A stretch of 64,000 nt of DNA from Nocardia sp. BSTN01. Lineage in GTDB: Bacteria; Actinomycetota; Actinomycetes; Mycobacteriales; Mycobacteriaceae. Shown piece after piece: positions 1 to 10,717 of the stretch. The DNA lies in the NCBI RefSeq assembly GCF_015354405.1, contig NZ_JADKYP010000030.1, positions 1-64,000 of the forward strand, in the 5' to 3' direction. The notes beneath the pieces were generated by a model. That model was not told the origin of the DNA. It saw nothing but the letters and a program-made list of their open reading frames with translations, and did no database searches. The translations under genes were made by a program, and so were the position numbers. Each line of letters opens with the position of its first letter. Positions within the stretch are counted from its first letter, which is position 1.

Positions 1-467
1 GCCGCATGATGGACGAGCGCTTGGCGAAGTGGCACTTCTGGGCGACCATGGTCGGCTTCCACACCACCTTCCTGGTCCAGCACTGGCTGGGCGCCGAAGG
101 CATGCCACGCCGGTACGCCGACTACCTGCCGACCGACGGCTTCACCACCCTGAACACGGTCTCCACGATCGGCGCCTTCATCCTCGGTGCCTCGACGCTG
201 CCGTTCATCTGGAACGTCTTCAAGAGCTACCGCTACGGCGAGGTCGTGACCGTGGACGACCCGTGGGGTTACGGCAACTCGCTGGAGTGGGCCACCACCT
301 GCCCGCCGCCGCGGCACAACTTCTACGAACTGCCGCGGATCCGCTCCGAGCGTCCGGCGTTCGAGCTGCACTACCCGCACATGGTGGAGCGCATGCGGGC
401 CGAGGCGCACGTGGGCTGGGGCTCGAAGTCCCAGCACGTGGCCGAGCTCGAGAAGGTGTCGAGCTAG
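1..467 (+). CDS. ctaD: Cytochrome c oxidase (aa3) subunit I, C-terminal part only
   Basis: The window opens inside this gene, so only about the last 155 residues are present and the true start lies to the left. The product is the catalytic, haem- and copper-bearing subunit of the aa3 terminal oxidase in the plasma membrane. What is visible is the final transmembrane region (roughly residues 45-70 of the fragment, rich in Ile, Phe and Leu, followed by WNVFKSY) and the actinobacterial cytoplasmic tail with [19 protein letters not shown], a very conserved CtaD C-terminal stretch. A strong hairpin follows the stop. Gene order after it (serB next) is the same as in mycobacteria. The haem ligands lie upstream and cannot be checked here. 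Confidence 0.95.
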   Translation, partial: RMMDERLAKWHFWATMVGFHTTFLVQHWLGAEGMPRRYADYLPTDGFTTLNTVSTIGAFILGASTLPFIWNVFKSYRYGEVVTVDDPWGYGNSLEWATTCPPPRHNFYELPRIRSERPAFELHYPHMVERMRAEAHVGWGSKSQHVAELEKVSS

Positions 468-495
468 TACCCCGCATCGAGTAGCGAAGTCCCGG

Positions 496-527
496 CGCGG
501 CGGCCGTCCAGTGCGACGGCCGCCGCG
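496..527 (+). terminator. Hairpin terminator after ctaD
   Basis: A perfect 13-bp GC stem (496-508 with 515-527) closes a 6-base loop, 28 bases after the ctaD stop, with two further G-T pairs possible. There is no clear T run, as is usual for actinobacterial terminators. The rest of the 468-674 gap shows nothing else I can name. Confidence 0.75.
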
Positions 528-581
528 TTCGGCGTTTCGGGGGTGCCGCGCCGGGCCGGGCTGCGGCGGCGCCTCCGGTGA

Positions 582-1939
<1,358 letters not shown>

Positions 1940-1940
<1 letters not shown>

Positions 1941-2758
1941 TGACCGAACCCGAGCTCGACGCGCCCGGCCCCGGCGCCGCACCGCCGCTCCTGCTGGATG
2001 CGGGTTTCCGCGCCCGGCATGCGGAGCTCGCACTCGGCTATGGTGGCGGCGGCGACCCGGACGATCCCGCGCAGGTGCAGGCGATGCAGATGGTCCTGCA
2101 CATTCCGAAAGCCGAACCGCCGCTGCGCAGTGCGGTACTGGAGGCGGCGGCCGCCGCGGCCGTGGCGCTCTGCCTGGACCCGCGGGTGGGTCCGGACGGC
2201 GAGTGGCAGGGCCGCTACCTCGGGTGGAAGCGCTCGCGTATCCGGAAGGTCGCACGCCGTGCCCGTGGCGCGCAGTGGCTCGCGGCCGGCGAGGTGGACG
2301 GCGTCACGGTCGAGGTGGACGGTGCCGAGGCCCGCGCCCTGGTACCCGGTCCGGTGGGCGAGGTCGACCCGCGCATCCGCAAACTGCAGATCGGCGGCAC
2401 CGACCTCGAACACGACGAGCCCGGCCCGCCGGATCCGGAACTGCCTGTGCTGTGGGTGAATTCGGCCCTGGGCATGACCGTCGGCAAGGCGGCGGCGCAG
2501 GTCGGTCACGCGAGCATGTTGCTGGCCGGTGCGCTGCCGGTGGAACAAGCCTTCGCCTGGGCGCAGCGTGGATTCCGCTGCGCCGTCCGGGATGCGGAGC
2601 CGGATCAGTGGGCCCGCCTGTGCGCCCGAGTGAACGGTAGCGACGGGCCGGAGACCATCGCCGCCGTTCGGGATGCCGGGTTCACCGAAGTCGCACCCGG
2701 ATCGATGACGGTGATCGCGGCGGCGCCGCCGATCAGCCCGCTCGACGACGCGGCGTAG
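1940..2758 (+). CDS. Peptidyl-tRNA hydrolase II (PTH2) domain protein with long N-terminal region
   Basis: 272 residues. The last third, from about residue 168, is a PTH2 fold: LWVNSALGMTVGKAAAQVGHAS matches the family's K-x-A-A-Q-x-x-H-A strand-helix signature, and the C-terminal APGSMTVIAAAPP matches the usual end of PTH2 proteins. Such enzymes recycle peptidyl-tRNA in the cytoplasm. The first 165 residues are a basic actinobacterial extension I do not recognise (WKRSRIRKVARRARG, then a beta-rich segment). Its ATG overlaps the serB stop by one base. From memory M. tuberculosis has no counterpart at this place. The domain call is good; substrate and the role of the extension are unknown. Confidence 0.75.
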
Positions 2759-2895
2759 CGCGGTGCGATCATCCATCGCACACCGAGTGAAGGCGCGGCG
2801 CGCCATGGCGGTGTCGAGCCCCGTAGGGTGCCAAACGTGCGGAATGTCACTGTGGCAATGGTCGATTCGGATCGTGGGGGAGCGGGAGGCCGACT

Positions 2896-3783
2896 ATGAC
2901 GGATAGCGTGCACACCGACCACGTTGGCAACGGATCGAGCGCGTCGGCAAAGATGGAGCTCGTGCCGCAACCGGATCCCGATCTGCTCATCGATTTCAAC
3001 GAGGTGACCGTCCGGCGGTCGGGCCACACCCTGGTGGGTCCCGTCACCTGGCAGGTGGAGCTCGACGAACGCTGGGTCGTGCTCGGCCCCAACGGCGCCG
3101 GGAAGACGTCGCTGCTGCGGATGGCCGCCGCCGAGCTGTATCCGACCTCGGGGTCGGCCACGCTGCTGGGCGAGGTGCTCGGCAAGACCGACATCAGCGA
3201 ACTGCGCCCGCGCATCGGCCTGTCATCGGCGGCGGTGGCCAGCCGGATCCCGCTGGACGAAACGGTGTCGGATCTCGTGGTGTCGGCGGGGTATGCCGTG
3301 ATGGGCCGCTGGCGGGAACGCTACGACGAGGTCGACACCGACCGCGCCGTCGACATCCTGGAAAGCCTGGGCGCCGAACACCTTTCCGACCGCGCCTACG
3401 GAACCCTGTCCGAGGGCGAACGCAAACGCGTCCTCATCGCCCGCGCCCTGATGACCGATCCCGAACTGCTGCTGCTCGACGAGCCGGCCGCCGGGCTGGA
3501 CCTGGGTGGCCGCGAGGAACTGGTCGAGCAACTGGGCGATCTGGCCGCCGACCCGGATGCTCCGGCGACCGTGCTGGTCACCCATCACGTCGAGGAGATT
3601 CCGCCCGGCTTCACCCACGCACTGCTGCTCAACGAGGGCGATGTGATCGCGCAGGGCCTGCTTTCGGATGTGCTGACCGCGGAGAATCTCAGCGAGGCCT
3701 TCCGCCAGTCCATCGCCCTCGATCGCATCGACGGACGGTATTTCGCGCGGCGCTCGCAACGCTTCGGCCGCCACCGCGCCTGA
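2896..3783 (+). CDS. ABC transporter-type ATPase without membrane domain
   Basis: 295 residues with one nucleotide-binding domain. Walker A GPNGAGKTS is near residue 75, the signature is LSEGERKRV, Walker B is LLLLDEPAAGLD and the switch histidine lies in VTHHVEEI. No membrane helices and no permease gene are adjacent, so the partner is unknown; it may serve a transporter elsewhere or act in a non-transport role. The start has GGGAGG six bases upstream of the ATG. Position and length agree with Rv3041c of M. tuberculosis, which sits beside serB2. A 7-bp inverted repeat at 2763-2781 in the preceding gap could weakly terminate the serB operon. Confidence 0.85.
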   Translation: MTDSVHTDHVGNGSSASAKMELVPQPDPDLLIDFNEVTVRRSGHTLVGPVTWQVELDERWVVLGPNGAGKTSLLRMAAAELYPTSGSATLLGEVLGKTDISELRPRIGLSSAAVASRIPLDETVSDLVVSAGYAVMGRWRERYDEVDTDRAVDILESLGAEHLSDRAYGTLSEGERKRVLIARALMTDPELLLLDEPAAGLDLGGREELVEQLGDLAADPDAPATVLVTHHVEEIPPGFTHALLLNEGDVIAQGLLSDVLTAENLSEAFRQSIALDRIDGRYFARRSQRFGRHRA

Positions 3784-3864
3784 ACCCCGATCGCGCGGCG
3801 TGCGCCGGTGCCGCTTTCGGACACCTGCTGCCGATCGGAACCGAGCGCGCGTTATGGTGCGATC

Positions 3865-4698
3865 GTGAGTGAATCTGTTGCGGAAACCCCGGCCGAGCCA
3901 CCGGCGCCGAAGGACGCTTCGACCGTAGTGCTCGTGCGTGACGGCGCATCCGGACCGGAGGTATTCCTGCAACGACGGGTCAAGGCGATGGCCTTCGCGG
4001 CCGGCATGACGGTCTTTCCCGGTGGTGGTGTCGACCCCTCCGACGCGGATGCGGAAATCGGCTGGGCAGGGCCGGACCCGACGTGGTGGGGCCGGCGTTT
4101 CGGGGTCGACCGCTCTCGCGCGCAGGCGCTGGTGTGTGCCGCGGTCCGGGAGACCTTCGAGGAATGCGGTGTGCTGCTGGCGGGACCGACCGCCGACACC
4201 GTCGTCTCCGACACCGCCGCCTACCGCAGTGCCCGGGAGAAGCTCGAGCGCCGCGAACTGTCGTTCGGCGATTTCCTGGCGAACGAGAATCTGGTGTTGC
4301 GCGCGGATCTGCTGCGCCCGTGGGACAACTGGATCACCCCGGTGGTGGAACCGCGCCGCTACGACACCTACTTCTTCGTCGCGGTGTTGCCCGAGGGGCA
4401 GCGCGCCGACGGCGCTACGACCGAGGCACACGACGTCGCGTGGCGGACCCCGGCGCAGGCGCTGGATCGCTGGCGGGCCGGCGAGGACGTCCTACTGCCG
4501 CCGACCTGGACGCAGCTGAGCTCGATCGCCGAATTCGCCTCCACGGCAGAGATTCTCGCGGCCGATCGTGCGATCAGCCCGATCATGCCGATCTTCGAAC
4601 CGGTCGACGGTCAGCCGATGCTGCAATTCCCGAACAACCACCGGTATTTCGCCGACATGCCGGACGCGTCCCGGTTGCAGGGTTCGAAGCGAGACTGA
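3865..4698 (+). CDS. NUDIX hydrolase with long insertion in the Nudix box
   Basis: About 277 residues. It should hydrolyse a nucleoside diphosphate linked to another group. The Nudix box is split: FPGGGV is followed about 35 residues later by VRETFEECGVLL, the RExxEExG helix that binds metal. This spacing is typical of the NUDT19/RPP-like branch (CoA or related diphosphatases) rather than MutT. GTG at 3865 is chosen because the domain begins (DASTVVLVRDG) shortly after; an upstream in-frame ATG at 3808 would add an unconserved stretch. It corresponds in position to Rv3040c. The true substrate cannot be told from sequence. Confidence 0.85.
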   Translation: MSESVAETPAEPPAPKDASTVVLVRDGASGPEVFLQRRVKAMAFAAGMTVFPGGGVDPSDADAEIGWAGPDPTWWGRRFGVDRSRAQALVCAAVRETFEECGVLLAGPTADTVVSDTAAYRSAREKLERRELSFGDFLANENLVLRADLLRPWDNWITPVVEPRRYDTYFFVAVLPEGQRADGATTEAHDVAWRTPAQALDRWRAGEDVLLPPTWTQLSSIAEFASTAEILAADRAISPIMPIFEPVDGQPMLQFPNNHRYFADMPDASRLQGSKRD

Positions 4699-4939
4699 GC
4701 CGGCAGTACGACCGAACTCACCCGGCCACGGGCACGGGGCCGAGTCGCGAGCTGCTACCCGGCACCGGTCGCCGTGCGGCGGGCTCGTACCAGGGGACCG
4801 TTTCGCCTCGCGGGTCGGGTCGGCCAGCGTCCCGTCGCGCTAGCGGCAGCCCGGACGGCGACGCGCTGTCCGGCGGGCGGAACCGGCGCGAACATCCCGA
4901 CGTCGGAGGTGTCGCGCCACGCACAGTAGGCTCGCCGCT

Positions 4940-5704
4940 GTGGCCGAATTCGTGACCGTGGACCGTGTCGAGGCGGGAATCGCCGTACTGCGTTTCGCCC
5001 GGCCGCCGCTGAATCTCATCGATCTGCAGCTGGCGCTGGAGCTGGCGGCGGCCGCCGACGCCCTCGCGGCGGACGACGAGGTGCGGGCGGTGATCGTCTA
5101 CGGCGACGAGCGAATCTTCAGCGCGGGCGACGACGTCGCCGAACTCGCGCGCTGGACGACCGGCCAGGCCGGTGCCGTCGCCGCGGATCTGCAGCAGGCG
5201 CTGGGTTGTCTGGCCCGGATTCCGCAGCCGACGATCGCCGCCGTCACCGGGTACGCGGTCGGCGCGGGACTCGAGCTCGCTCTGGGCGCCGACCGCCGGT
5301 TGATCGGTGACAACGTCAAGCTGGGCTTGCCGCAGATCCGGGCGGGCCTGATCCCGGTGGCCGGCATCCGCCGGTTGGGGCTGCTCGTGGGCCCGGGCCA
5401 GGCCAAGGATCTGGTGTACACCGGCCGCTATGTCGATGCCGAGGAGGCCGCGGCGATCGGGCTGGTCGACGAAGTGGTCGCTCCCGACGACGTCTTCGGC
5501 GCGGCGCTGCGGTGGGCGCGGCAGTTCACCACCGGTCCGGCCCGCGCGCTGGCCGCCGCGAAACGGGTCTTCGAGGCCGGTCCGCACGGCCTCGACCGCG
5601 CCCGCGCCGAGTGGGCTGAGCTGTTCGACACCGAAGACCGCAGCGTAGGAACACGTTCTTATTCGGCGTCCGGTCCGGGTGCCGCGGAATTCCTGGGCCG
5701 CTGA
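4940..5704 (+). CDS. Enoyl-CoA hydratase/isomerase family protein
   Basis: 254 residues, the same length as M. tuberculosis EchA17 (Rv3039c), which occupies the same place. Crotonase fold: IYGDERIFSAGDDVAEL supplies the first oxyanion-hole strand, and AVTGYAVGAGLELALGADRRL supplies the second. The typical catalytic glutamates are partly replaced: after the oxyanion strand the enzyme has KLGLPQIRAGLIP, where a hydratase usually has an E in the LPEVxLG(L/I) motif. The exact reaction (hydration, isomerisation or other) is therefore open. It starts with GTG. The 241-base gap upstream (4699-4939) holds no convincing gene, only GC-rich sequence. Confidence 0.85.
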   Translation: MAEFVTVDRVEAGIAVLRFARPPLNLIDLQLALELAAAADALAADDEVRAVIVYGDERIFSAGDDVAELARWTTGQAGAVAADLQQALGCLARIPQPTIAAVTGYAVGAGLELALGADRRLIGDNVKLGLPQIRAGLIPVAGIRRLGLLVGPGQAKDLVYTGRYVDAEEAAAIGLVDEVVAPDDVFGAALRWARQFTTGPARALAAAKRVFEAGPHGLDRARAEWAELFDTEDRSVGTRSYSASGPGAAEFLGR

Positions 5705-5740
5705 CCCACTCCGCGTGATCACTCGATACGCTGTGCGACC

Positions 5741-6718
5741 ATGACCGCACGTCTTGACGACCCCGCGCCGAACCCGCACGCCACCGAGGCCGAGGTCCAG
5801 GCCGCGCTCACCGACAACAAACTTGCGCAGGTCCTCTACCACGACTGGGAGGCGGAGACCTACGACGACAAATGGTCCATCTCCTACGACGAGCGGTGCA
5901 TCGAGTACGCGCGCGGCCGCTTCGACGCCGTCGCCCCGAATGCGCCGCTGCCGTACGAGCGGGCCCTCGAACTCGGTTGCGGCACCGGCTTCTTCCTGCT
6001 GAATCTGATGCAGGCCGGGGTGGCGAAAACCGGTTCGGTGACCGACCTGTCGCCGGGCATGGTCAAGGTCGCCACCCGCAACGCGCAGAATCTGGGGCTG
6101 GATGTCGACGGCCGTGTCGCCGACGCCGAGACCATCCCCTACGAGGACAACACCTTCGACCTGGTCGTGGGACATGCTGTGCTGCACCACATTCCGGACG
6201 TGGAGCAGGCGCTGCGGGAATGCCTGCGGGTGCTGAAGCCCGGCGGCCGCTTCGTCTTCGCCGGTGAGCCGACCACCATCGGCAACCTCTACGCCCGCAA
6301 ACTGGGCCAGATCACCTGGAAGGTCACCACCGAGGTCACCAAGCTGCCGTTCCTGTCCGACTGGCGGCGACCGCAGGCCGAACTGGACGAGTCGTCGCGG
6401 GCCGCGGCCCTGGAGGCCGTCGTCGACCTGCACACCTTCGATCCCTCCGAACTCGAGCAGATCGCCCGTAGCGCGGGTGCGGTGCAGGTGCACGCCGAGA
6501 CCGAGGAATTCGCCGCCGCGCTGTGGGGCTGGCCGGTGCGCACCTTCGAGGCCGCGGTGCCGGAGGAGAAGCTGACCTGGCGCTACCGGATGGCCCAGTA
6601 CAAGGCGTGGCTCGGTCTGAGCAAGCTCGACGAGAAGGTGCTGCGCCACGTGGTGCCGCGCCAGTTCTTCTACAACGCCATGATCACCGGCGTCAAGCCG
6701 GGCGCCGCCGGAAAGTAG
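5741..6718 (+). CDS. SAM-dependent methyltransferase (class I)
   Basis: 325 residues. Motif I is LELGCGTGFFLL near residue 75, followed by SVTDLSPGM (motif II acidic loop) and VVGHAVLHHIPDVEQALRECLRVLKPGG, the classic end of a UbiE-like Rossmann methyltransferase. The C-terminal 130 residues are a family-specific helical extension. Its place corresponds to Rv3038c. It lies 36 bases after the enoyl-CoA hydratase in the same direction and could be co-transcribed with it. The methyl acceptor is unknown. Confidence 0.85.
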   Translation: MTARLDDPAPNPHATEAEVQAALTDNKLAQVLYHDWEAETYDDKWSISYDERCIEYARGRFDAVAPNAPLPYERALELGCGTGFFLLNLMQAGVAKTGSVTDLSPGMVKVATRNAQNLGLDVDGRVADAETIPYEDNTFDLVVGHAVLHHIPDVEQALRECLRVLKPGGRFVFAGEPTTIGNLYARKLGQITWKVTTEVTKLPFLSDWRRPQAELDESSRAAALEAVVDLHTFDPSELEQIARSAGAVQVHAETEEFAAALWGWPVRTFEAAVPEEKLTWRYRMAQYKAWLGLSKLDEKVLRHVVPRQFFYNAMITGVKPGAAGK

Positions 6719-6741
6719 TGGGCGGCAGGCTGTTTCGCGTG

Positions 6742-6765
6742 CGGACCGGCAACGCTGCCGGTCCG
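6742..6765 (+). terminator. Hairpin terminator after the methyltransferase gene
   Basis: A perfect 10-bp stem (6742-6751 with 6756-6765) with a 4-base loop, starting 24 bases after the stop. It is the only clear element in the 6719-7046 gap (328 bases); the rest is GC-rich with no supported gene. Confidence 0.65.
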
Positions 6766-7046
6766 GCGTGGACCGTCTCGACGGGCGTGGGATGCGTGCT
6801 CCGGCCGTCGGCGGTGGCCCTGCCGGGTCGCAGCCCGATCGGCCGGCTCCCGTTCGGCCGGCAGAGTGTCTTCATGCCTTCGCGGCCGGAGGCGGTCCGG
6901 GGAGCGCGCTGTCGTGCGCCGTTCCGCGCTCGATCGCGGGACGAGACCGCGCAACCGGTGTCGGTGTCCTACCGGCGCGAAGCCTCCGCCCGCGCGACAA
7001 GGGTTGCGGCGCAGCCGGTCTCGCGCGGACGCCCGGGGCCGCGCTG

Positions 7047-8294
7047 ATGGGATATTCGTTCACAGCGGGGGATGTCGCCTATCTGGACAGCGCGGCCGGC
7101 CGGGAAGCACTGCCGAAGGCCGGGGAATTCGCGCTGACTCCCGCGACGATGCTGCGGGATCTGGAAACTCTGCGGCGCGACTACGGTGACCGCACAGCCG
7201 CGCTGGTGGAGACCGTGCGGCTGCGCCGGCGGGCGGCCGCCAAACTCGACGACGCGGCCGAGTGGCTGTTCACCGACGACGCTCTGCAGCAGGCGACGCC
7301 GAGTCTCGTTGCGCGACACCGGGCCCGGCGGCTGGCGGGGCGTCCCGTCCACGACGTCACGTGCTCGGTCGGCGCGGAACTGGCCGCGCTGCGGCGGGAA
7401 TGCCCGGCGGTGCTGGGGAGCGATCTGGACCGGGTGCGGCTGGCGATGGCCGCGCACAATCTGGCCGACGCGCCGAATGTCGCTCTGCTGCAGGCCGATG
7501 CGCTGCGGCCGTGCAGTACCGGCACCGTGGTGATCGCTGATCCGGCGCGGCGCGCGGGAGGCCGGCGCACCCACGATCCGGATCGGCTGCAACCACCGTT
7601 GCCGCAGCTGCTGGCCGCCCATCGTGACCGCGATCTGGTCGTGAAGTGCGCTCCCGGACTGGATTTCGACCGTTTCGCGCTGCGGCGGCCGGACGCGCAA
7701 CCCCTGCCCGCGCGAGCGGACCGGGCGGCCGCCGACGGTTACGAGGGGCTCTTCTGGGATGGTGAGGTCGAGGTGGTCTCCCTCGACGGCGCCGTCCGCG
7801 AAGCCTGCCTGTGGTCGCGCGGACTCACCGAATCCGGGGTGACCAGGCGGGCCACGGTGTTGCGTAGCGACGGTTCGTCGTGGTCGCTGACCGACGCCGA
7901 GCCCGACGACCTTCCCGAACGCGAGCCCGGAACCTGGCTCGTCGACCCGGACGGCGCGGTGGTCCGGGCCGGTCTGGTCCGTCACTACGCCGCGAGATAC
8001 GGCCTCTGGCAACTGGATCCGCGCATCGCCTACCTTACCGGCGACACCGTGCCGCCGGGGGTGCGCGGCTTCCGCATTCTGGATCGGCTGGAATTCCGGG
8101 AGAAGGCGCTGCGCGGCGAACTGCACCGTCGCGACTGCGGTCCGCTCGAGATCCTGCTTCGCGGCGTCGACGTCGATCCCGATGCGCTGCGCCGCCGGAT
8201 CAAACCCCGGGGCAGCACCCCGCACACCGTGGTGATCACCCGGATCGACCGGACCGCAACGGCATTCGTCTGCGAAACCCCGCCCGCCCGGTGA
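7047..8294 (+). CDS. THUMP-like domain protein with SAM methyltransferase fold
   Basis: About 415 residues. A Rossmann methyltransferase core is recognisable: HDVTCSVGAELAAL as motif I, then GSDLDRVRLAMAAHNL (motif II) and TVVIADPARR at the motif IV position. The C-terminal 80 residues (LEFREKALRGELHRRDCGPLEI to VVITRI) match the THUMP-like C-terminal domain of actinobacterial RNA-modification-type proteins. It corresponds to Rv3037c, which has also been listed among methyltransferase candidates for methylglucose lipopolysaccharide. Whether it acts on RNA or polysaccharide is open. ATG 7047 is chosen because the domain starts there; an earlier in-frame start would cross the terminator region. 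Confidence 0.8.
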   Translation: MGYSFTAGDVAYLDSAAGREALPKAGEFALTPATMLRDLETLRRDYGDRTAALVETVRLRRRAAAKLDDAAEWLFTDDALQQATPSLVARHRARRLAGRPVHDVTCSVGAELAALRRECPAVLGSDLDRVRLAMAAHNLADAPNVALLQADALRPCSTGTVVIADPARRAGGRRTHDPDRLQPPLPQLLAAHRDRDLVVKCAPGLDFDRFALRRPDAQPLPARADRAAADGYEGLFWDGEVEVVSLDGAVREACLWSRGLTESGVTRRATVLRSDGSSWSLTDAEPDDLPEREPGTWLVDPDGAVVRAGLVRHYAARYGLWQLDPRIAYLTGDTVPPGVRGFRILDRLEFREKALRGELHRRDCGPLEILLRGVDVDPDALRRRIKPRGSTPHTVVITRIDRTATAFVCETPPAR

Positions 8295-8303
8295 GCGGGG
8301 AGG

Positions 8304-9749
8304 TCAGCGGTCCGGTGTGAAGGCGAACAGTTCGCCGATCCGGGTGCCGACCACGACCTGGCCGTCGGGCCCGATCGCGGTGGACACCGTCGTACCTTGC
8401 GCACTCGGCAGCGGGGCCGAGGCGATCGTCTTACCCGACTTCGTGTCGAAGGTCAGCAGATGCAGCGCCTCACCCATCGGCACCACCACGTAGCCGGTGT
8501 CGCCGGCGGTCTGCACCGGACGGCCGCGCAGCGTGAGATCCTTGCGCTCCCAGGCGATGTCGACGCGGTCGCCGTTGTCGCGCAACGCCATCAGATGTCC
8601 GTCGTCGCCGGCCGGAATCAGCAGGCCGTCGAGCACGGAGATGCCGCCGCGCGGAGTGAAGCCCAGCGGCTGTGTCCATTTCGTGTGGCCGTCGGCGGTG
8701 TCGACGGCGAGCAGCCGTCCGCTGTTGTCACCCACGTACAGCGTCTTCCCGTCCGCCGCCAGTGCCGGGCTCGTCGCGCTGCCGTCGGTGAGGATGTCGA
8801 CGCTCCAGTCCTGGGTGACCTTCTTGTCGGCGTAGTGCAGCGCCACCAGGGACGCCGTGGGGGCGCCGGTGCGCCACGCGGTCAGATAGAACCGGCCCGA
8901 ATTCGGGTCGAGCGCCGACACATTCGCCACCGCGCACTGCGGACCGCCGACGGCGCAGTCGTCGATGCCCTGCCCGTCCGGCGGGCGCGCCACATTCGGG
9001 TGGGAGAGGAAGTCGGGATCGCCCAGCACCTGATAGGTCGACACCTCGCGGTCGCCGGTCTGGCGGTCCAGGACGTCGACCTGACCGGACTGCGACACCG
9101 ACAACACGGTGCCGTCGTGGGTGAACTGCACCGAGACCGGAACGCCGGCAACGGGAGTGCGCCAGCGCGGCTGCCCCAGCGGGTTGAACGAGAACACCGC
9201 GCCGTCGTCGCCCACATACACATTGCTCGCCCCGTCGACGGCCGAGGCCGCCGCGACGGCATCCGGTCCCAGCGCGTTACAGAAACGCTTGCGCCCGGTG
9301 GGCATCTGGAACGAGAAGATCATGCCGGTGGTCCCCGGCTTGCCGACACAGTCGGTGGTGGTGCGGGAGGTGACGAACAGCTGGCCGTCCGGGCCGATCG
9401 TGGTCGCGTTCGCCAGCGGGCCGCCGATCGGCCGCGACCAGCTCAGACTGAGATGACGGGCGCCGGTGACCGAACTCGCGCCGCTGTTGCGGGCGTCGTG
9501 GAACGCCGACTGCCAGCCCTTGCCGGAACCGACCTTGATGTCGTCGATGGTGCTGCTGCCGCATCCGGTCAGGATCAGGAGGCCCAGGGTGCCCACCGCC
9601 GCGATGACGCGCCTCGGGGCGCCTCCCCGAATCACCGAGTGGCGCAAGATCGTCGGGTGGTGTCCGCCGCGGTCGTGCTCGCTGCGCTCGGGTCGCCGGC
9701 TGCCGCTTCGCACCTGCTGGACTCCCATCTGTTCGTAACGGGCCTGCAC
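8304..9749 (-). CDS. PQQ-type beta-propeller lipoprotein
   Basis: Up to 481 residues, convergent with the gene before it. The N-terminus holds a basic stretch, a hydrophobic run and a lipobox (LILTGC), so the protein should be lipid-anchored outside the membrane. The rest is repeated blades with WxxP, GxLxxVD and YVGDNSGRLLAVDTADG-like strands typical of PQQ-binding-like propellers. It matches Rv3035 in place and type. No catalytic or cofactor residue is evident; it is probably a binding or scaffold protein. The start is uncertain: an in-frame GTG at 9635 lies much closer to the signal peptide (about 24 residues before the lipobox cysteine) and is more likely the real start. Confidence 0.8.
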   Translation of the reverse strand: MQARYEQMGVQQVRSGSRRPERSEHDRGGHHPTILRHSVIRGGAPRRVIAAVGTLGLLILTGCGSSTIDDIKVGSGKGWQSAFHDARNSGASSVTGARHLSLSWSRPIGGPLANATTIGPDGQLFVTSRTTTDCVGKPGTTGMIFSFQMPTGRKRFCNALGPDAVAAASAVDGASNVYVGDDGAVFSFNPLGQPRWRTPVAGVPVSVQFTHDGTVLSVSQSGQVDVLDRQTGDREVSTYQVLGDPDFLSHPNVARPPDGQGIDDCAVGGPQCAVANVSALDPNSGRFYLTAWRTGAPTASLVALHYADKKVTQDWSVDILTDGSATSPALAADGKTLYVGDNSGRLLAVDTADGHTKWTQPLGFTPRGGISVLDGLLIPAGDDGHLMALRDNGDRVDIAWERKDLTLRGRPVQTAGDTGYVVVPMGEALHLLTFDTKSGKTIASAPLPSAQGTTVSTAIGPDGQVVVGTRIGELFAFTPDR

Positions 9750-9935
9750 GAGACTAGAACATTCACCGCCGTGACAGCGTGCTGGGTGAGAATGCGACCG
9801 GCCACCCGGCCACCGGGGAGTGTCCGCGATCCGATTTCCCGGGGCGCAAGCGCGCGCCCGCGGTGCGAAAGTACGCTGGTACCTCGATCAGGTGACCACC
9901 GAGGTAACCGTCGCCCGAGGAAAGGGAGCTGGCCC

Positions 9936-10688
9936 GTGACGAGCATGTGGGGCGCACCGTTGCGTTCGCGTTGGCGGGGTTCGCGCCGCCGGGATCCGGA
10001 GCAGGCGCGCTTTCTGACCGTGGCGTCGCTGCGCTGGGCGCTCGCCAATCGGGCGTACACGCCGTGGTACCTGGTGCGGTACTACCGGCTGTTCAAATTC
10101 CGGCTGGCGAATCCGCATATCGTGCTGCGCGGCATGGTCTTCCTCGGTCGCAATGTGGAGATCCACGCCACGCCGGAGCTCGGCCGGATGGAGATCGGCA
10201 AATGGGTGCACATCGGCGACGGCAACGCGCTGCGCTGCCACGAGGGTTCGCTGCGCATCGGCGACAAGGTGGTCTTCGGTAAGGACAACGTCGTCAACAC
10301 CTATCTCGATATCGAGATCGGCGAGTCGACCCTGGTCGCGGACTGGTGCTACATCTGCGACTTCGACCATCGGATGGACGATGTGACGATGCCGATCAAG
10401 GATCAGGGCATCGTGAAGAGCCCGGTCCGCATCGGCCCCGACACCTGGATCGCGGCCAAGGTGACCGTGCTGCGCGAGACCCGGGTGGGCCGCGGCTGCG
10501 TGCTCGGCGCCCATGCCGTGGTGAAGGGGGAGATCCCCGATTTCAGCATCGCCGTCGGGGCTCCCGCCCGGGTGGTCAAGAACCGCAAGAAGGCCTGGGA
10601 CGACGCCGCCGAGGAGCGGGCCCGGCATGCCGCCGCCCTGGCCGATATCGAACGCAAGAAGGCGGGAGTCGGCGCCGGATCGGACTGA
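9936..10688 (+). CDS. Left-handed beta-helix acyltransferase (maltose acetyltransferase type)
   Basis: About 250 residues. Hexapeptide repeats run from about residue 65 to 195 (IGDGNALRCHEGSLRIGDKVV, IGESTLVADWC, VLGAHAVVKGEIPDFSIAVGAPARVV), the hallmark of CoA-dependent sugar O-acyltransferases. It resembles Rv3034c, a candidate acyltransferase of methylglucose lipopolysaccharide synthesis. GTG at 9936 is chosen for the GGGAG about seven bases upstream; ATG at 9945 is the alternative. It diverges from the PQQ lipoprotein. The acyl donor and acceptor are not shown by sequence. Confidence 0.85.
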   Translation: MTSMWGAPLRSRWRGSRRRDPEQARFLTVASLRWALANRAYTPWYLVRYYRLFKFRLANPHIVLRGMVFLGRNVEIHATPELGRMEIGKWVHIGDGNALRCHEGSLRIGDKVVFGKDNVVNTYLDIEIGESTLVADWCYICDFDHRMDDVTMPIKDQGIVKSPVRIGPDTWIAAKVTVLRETRVGRGCVLGAHAVVKGEIPDFSIAVGAPARVVKNRKKAWDDAAEERARHAAALADIERKKAGVGAGSD

Positions 10689-10717
10689 TCCGGCGAACGG
10701 GCGTTCCCGTCGTACCG

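Noticed and set aside
8397-9935. Plus-strand open frame running over the PQQ lipoprotein into the acyltransferase
   Set aside because: Only the part from 9936 has family support and a ribosome-binding site; the rest is antisense to a recognisable lipoprotein.
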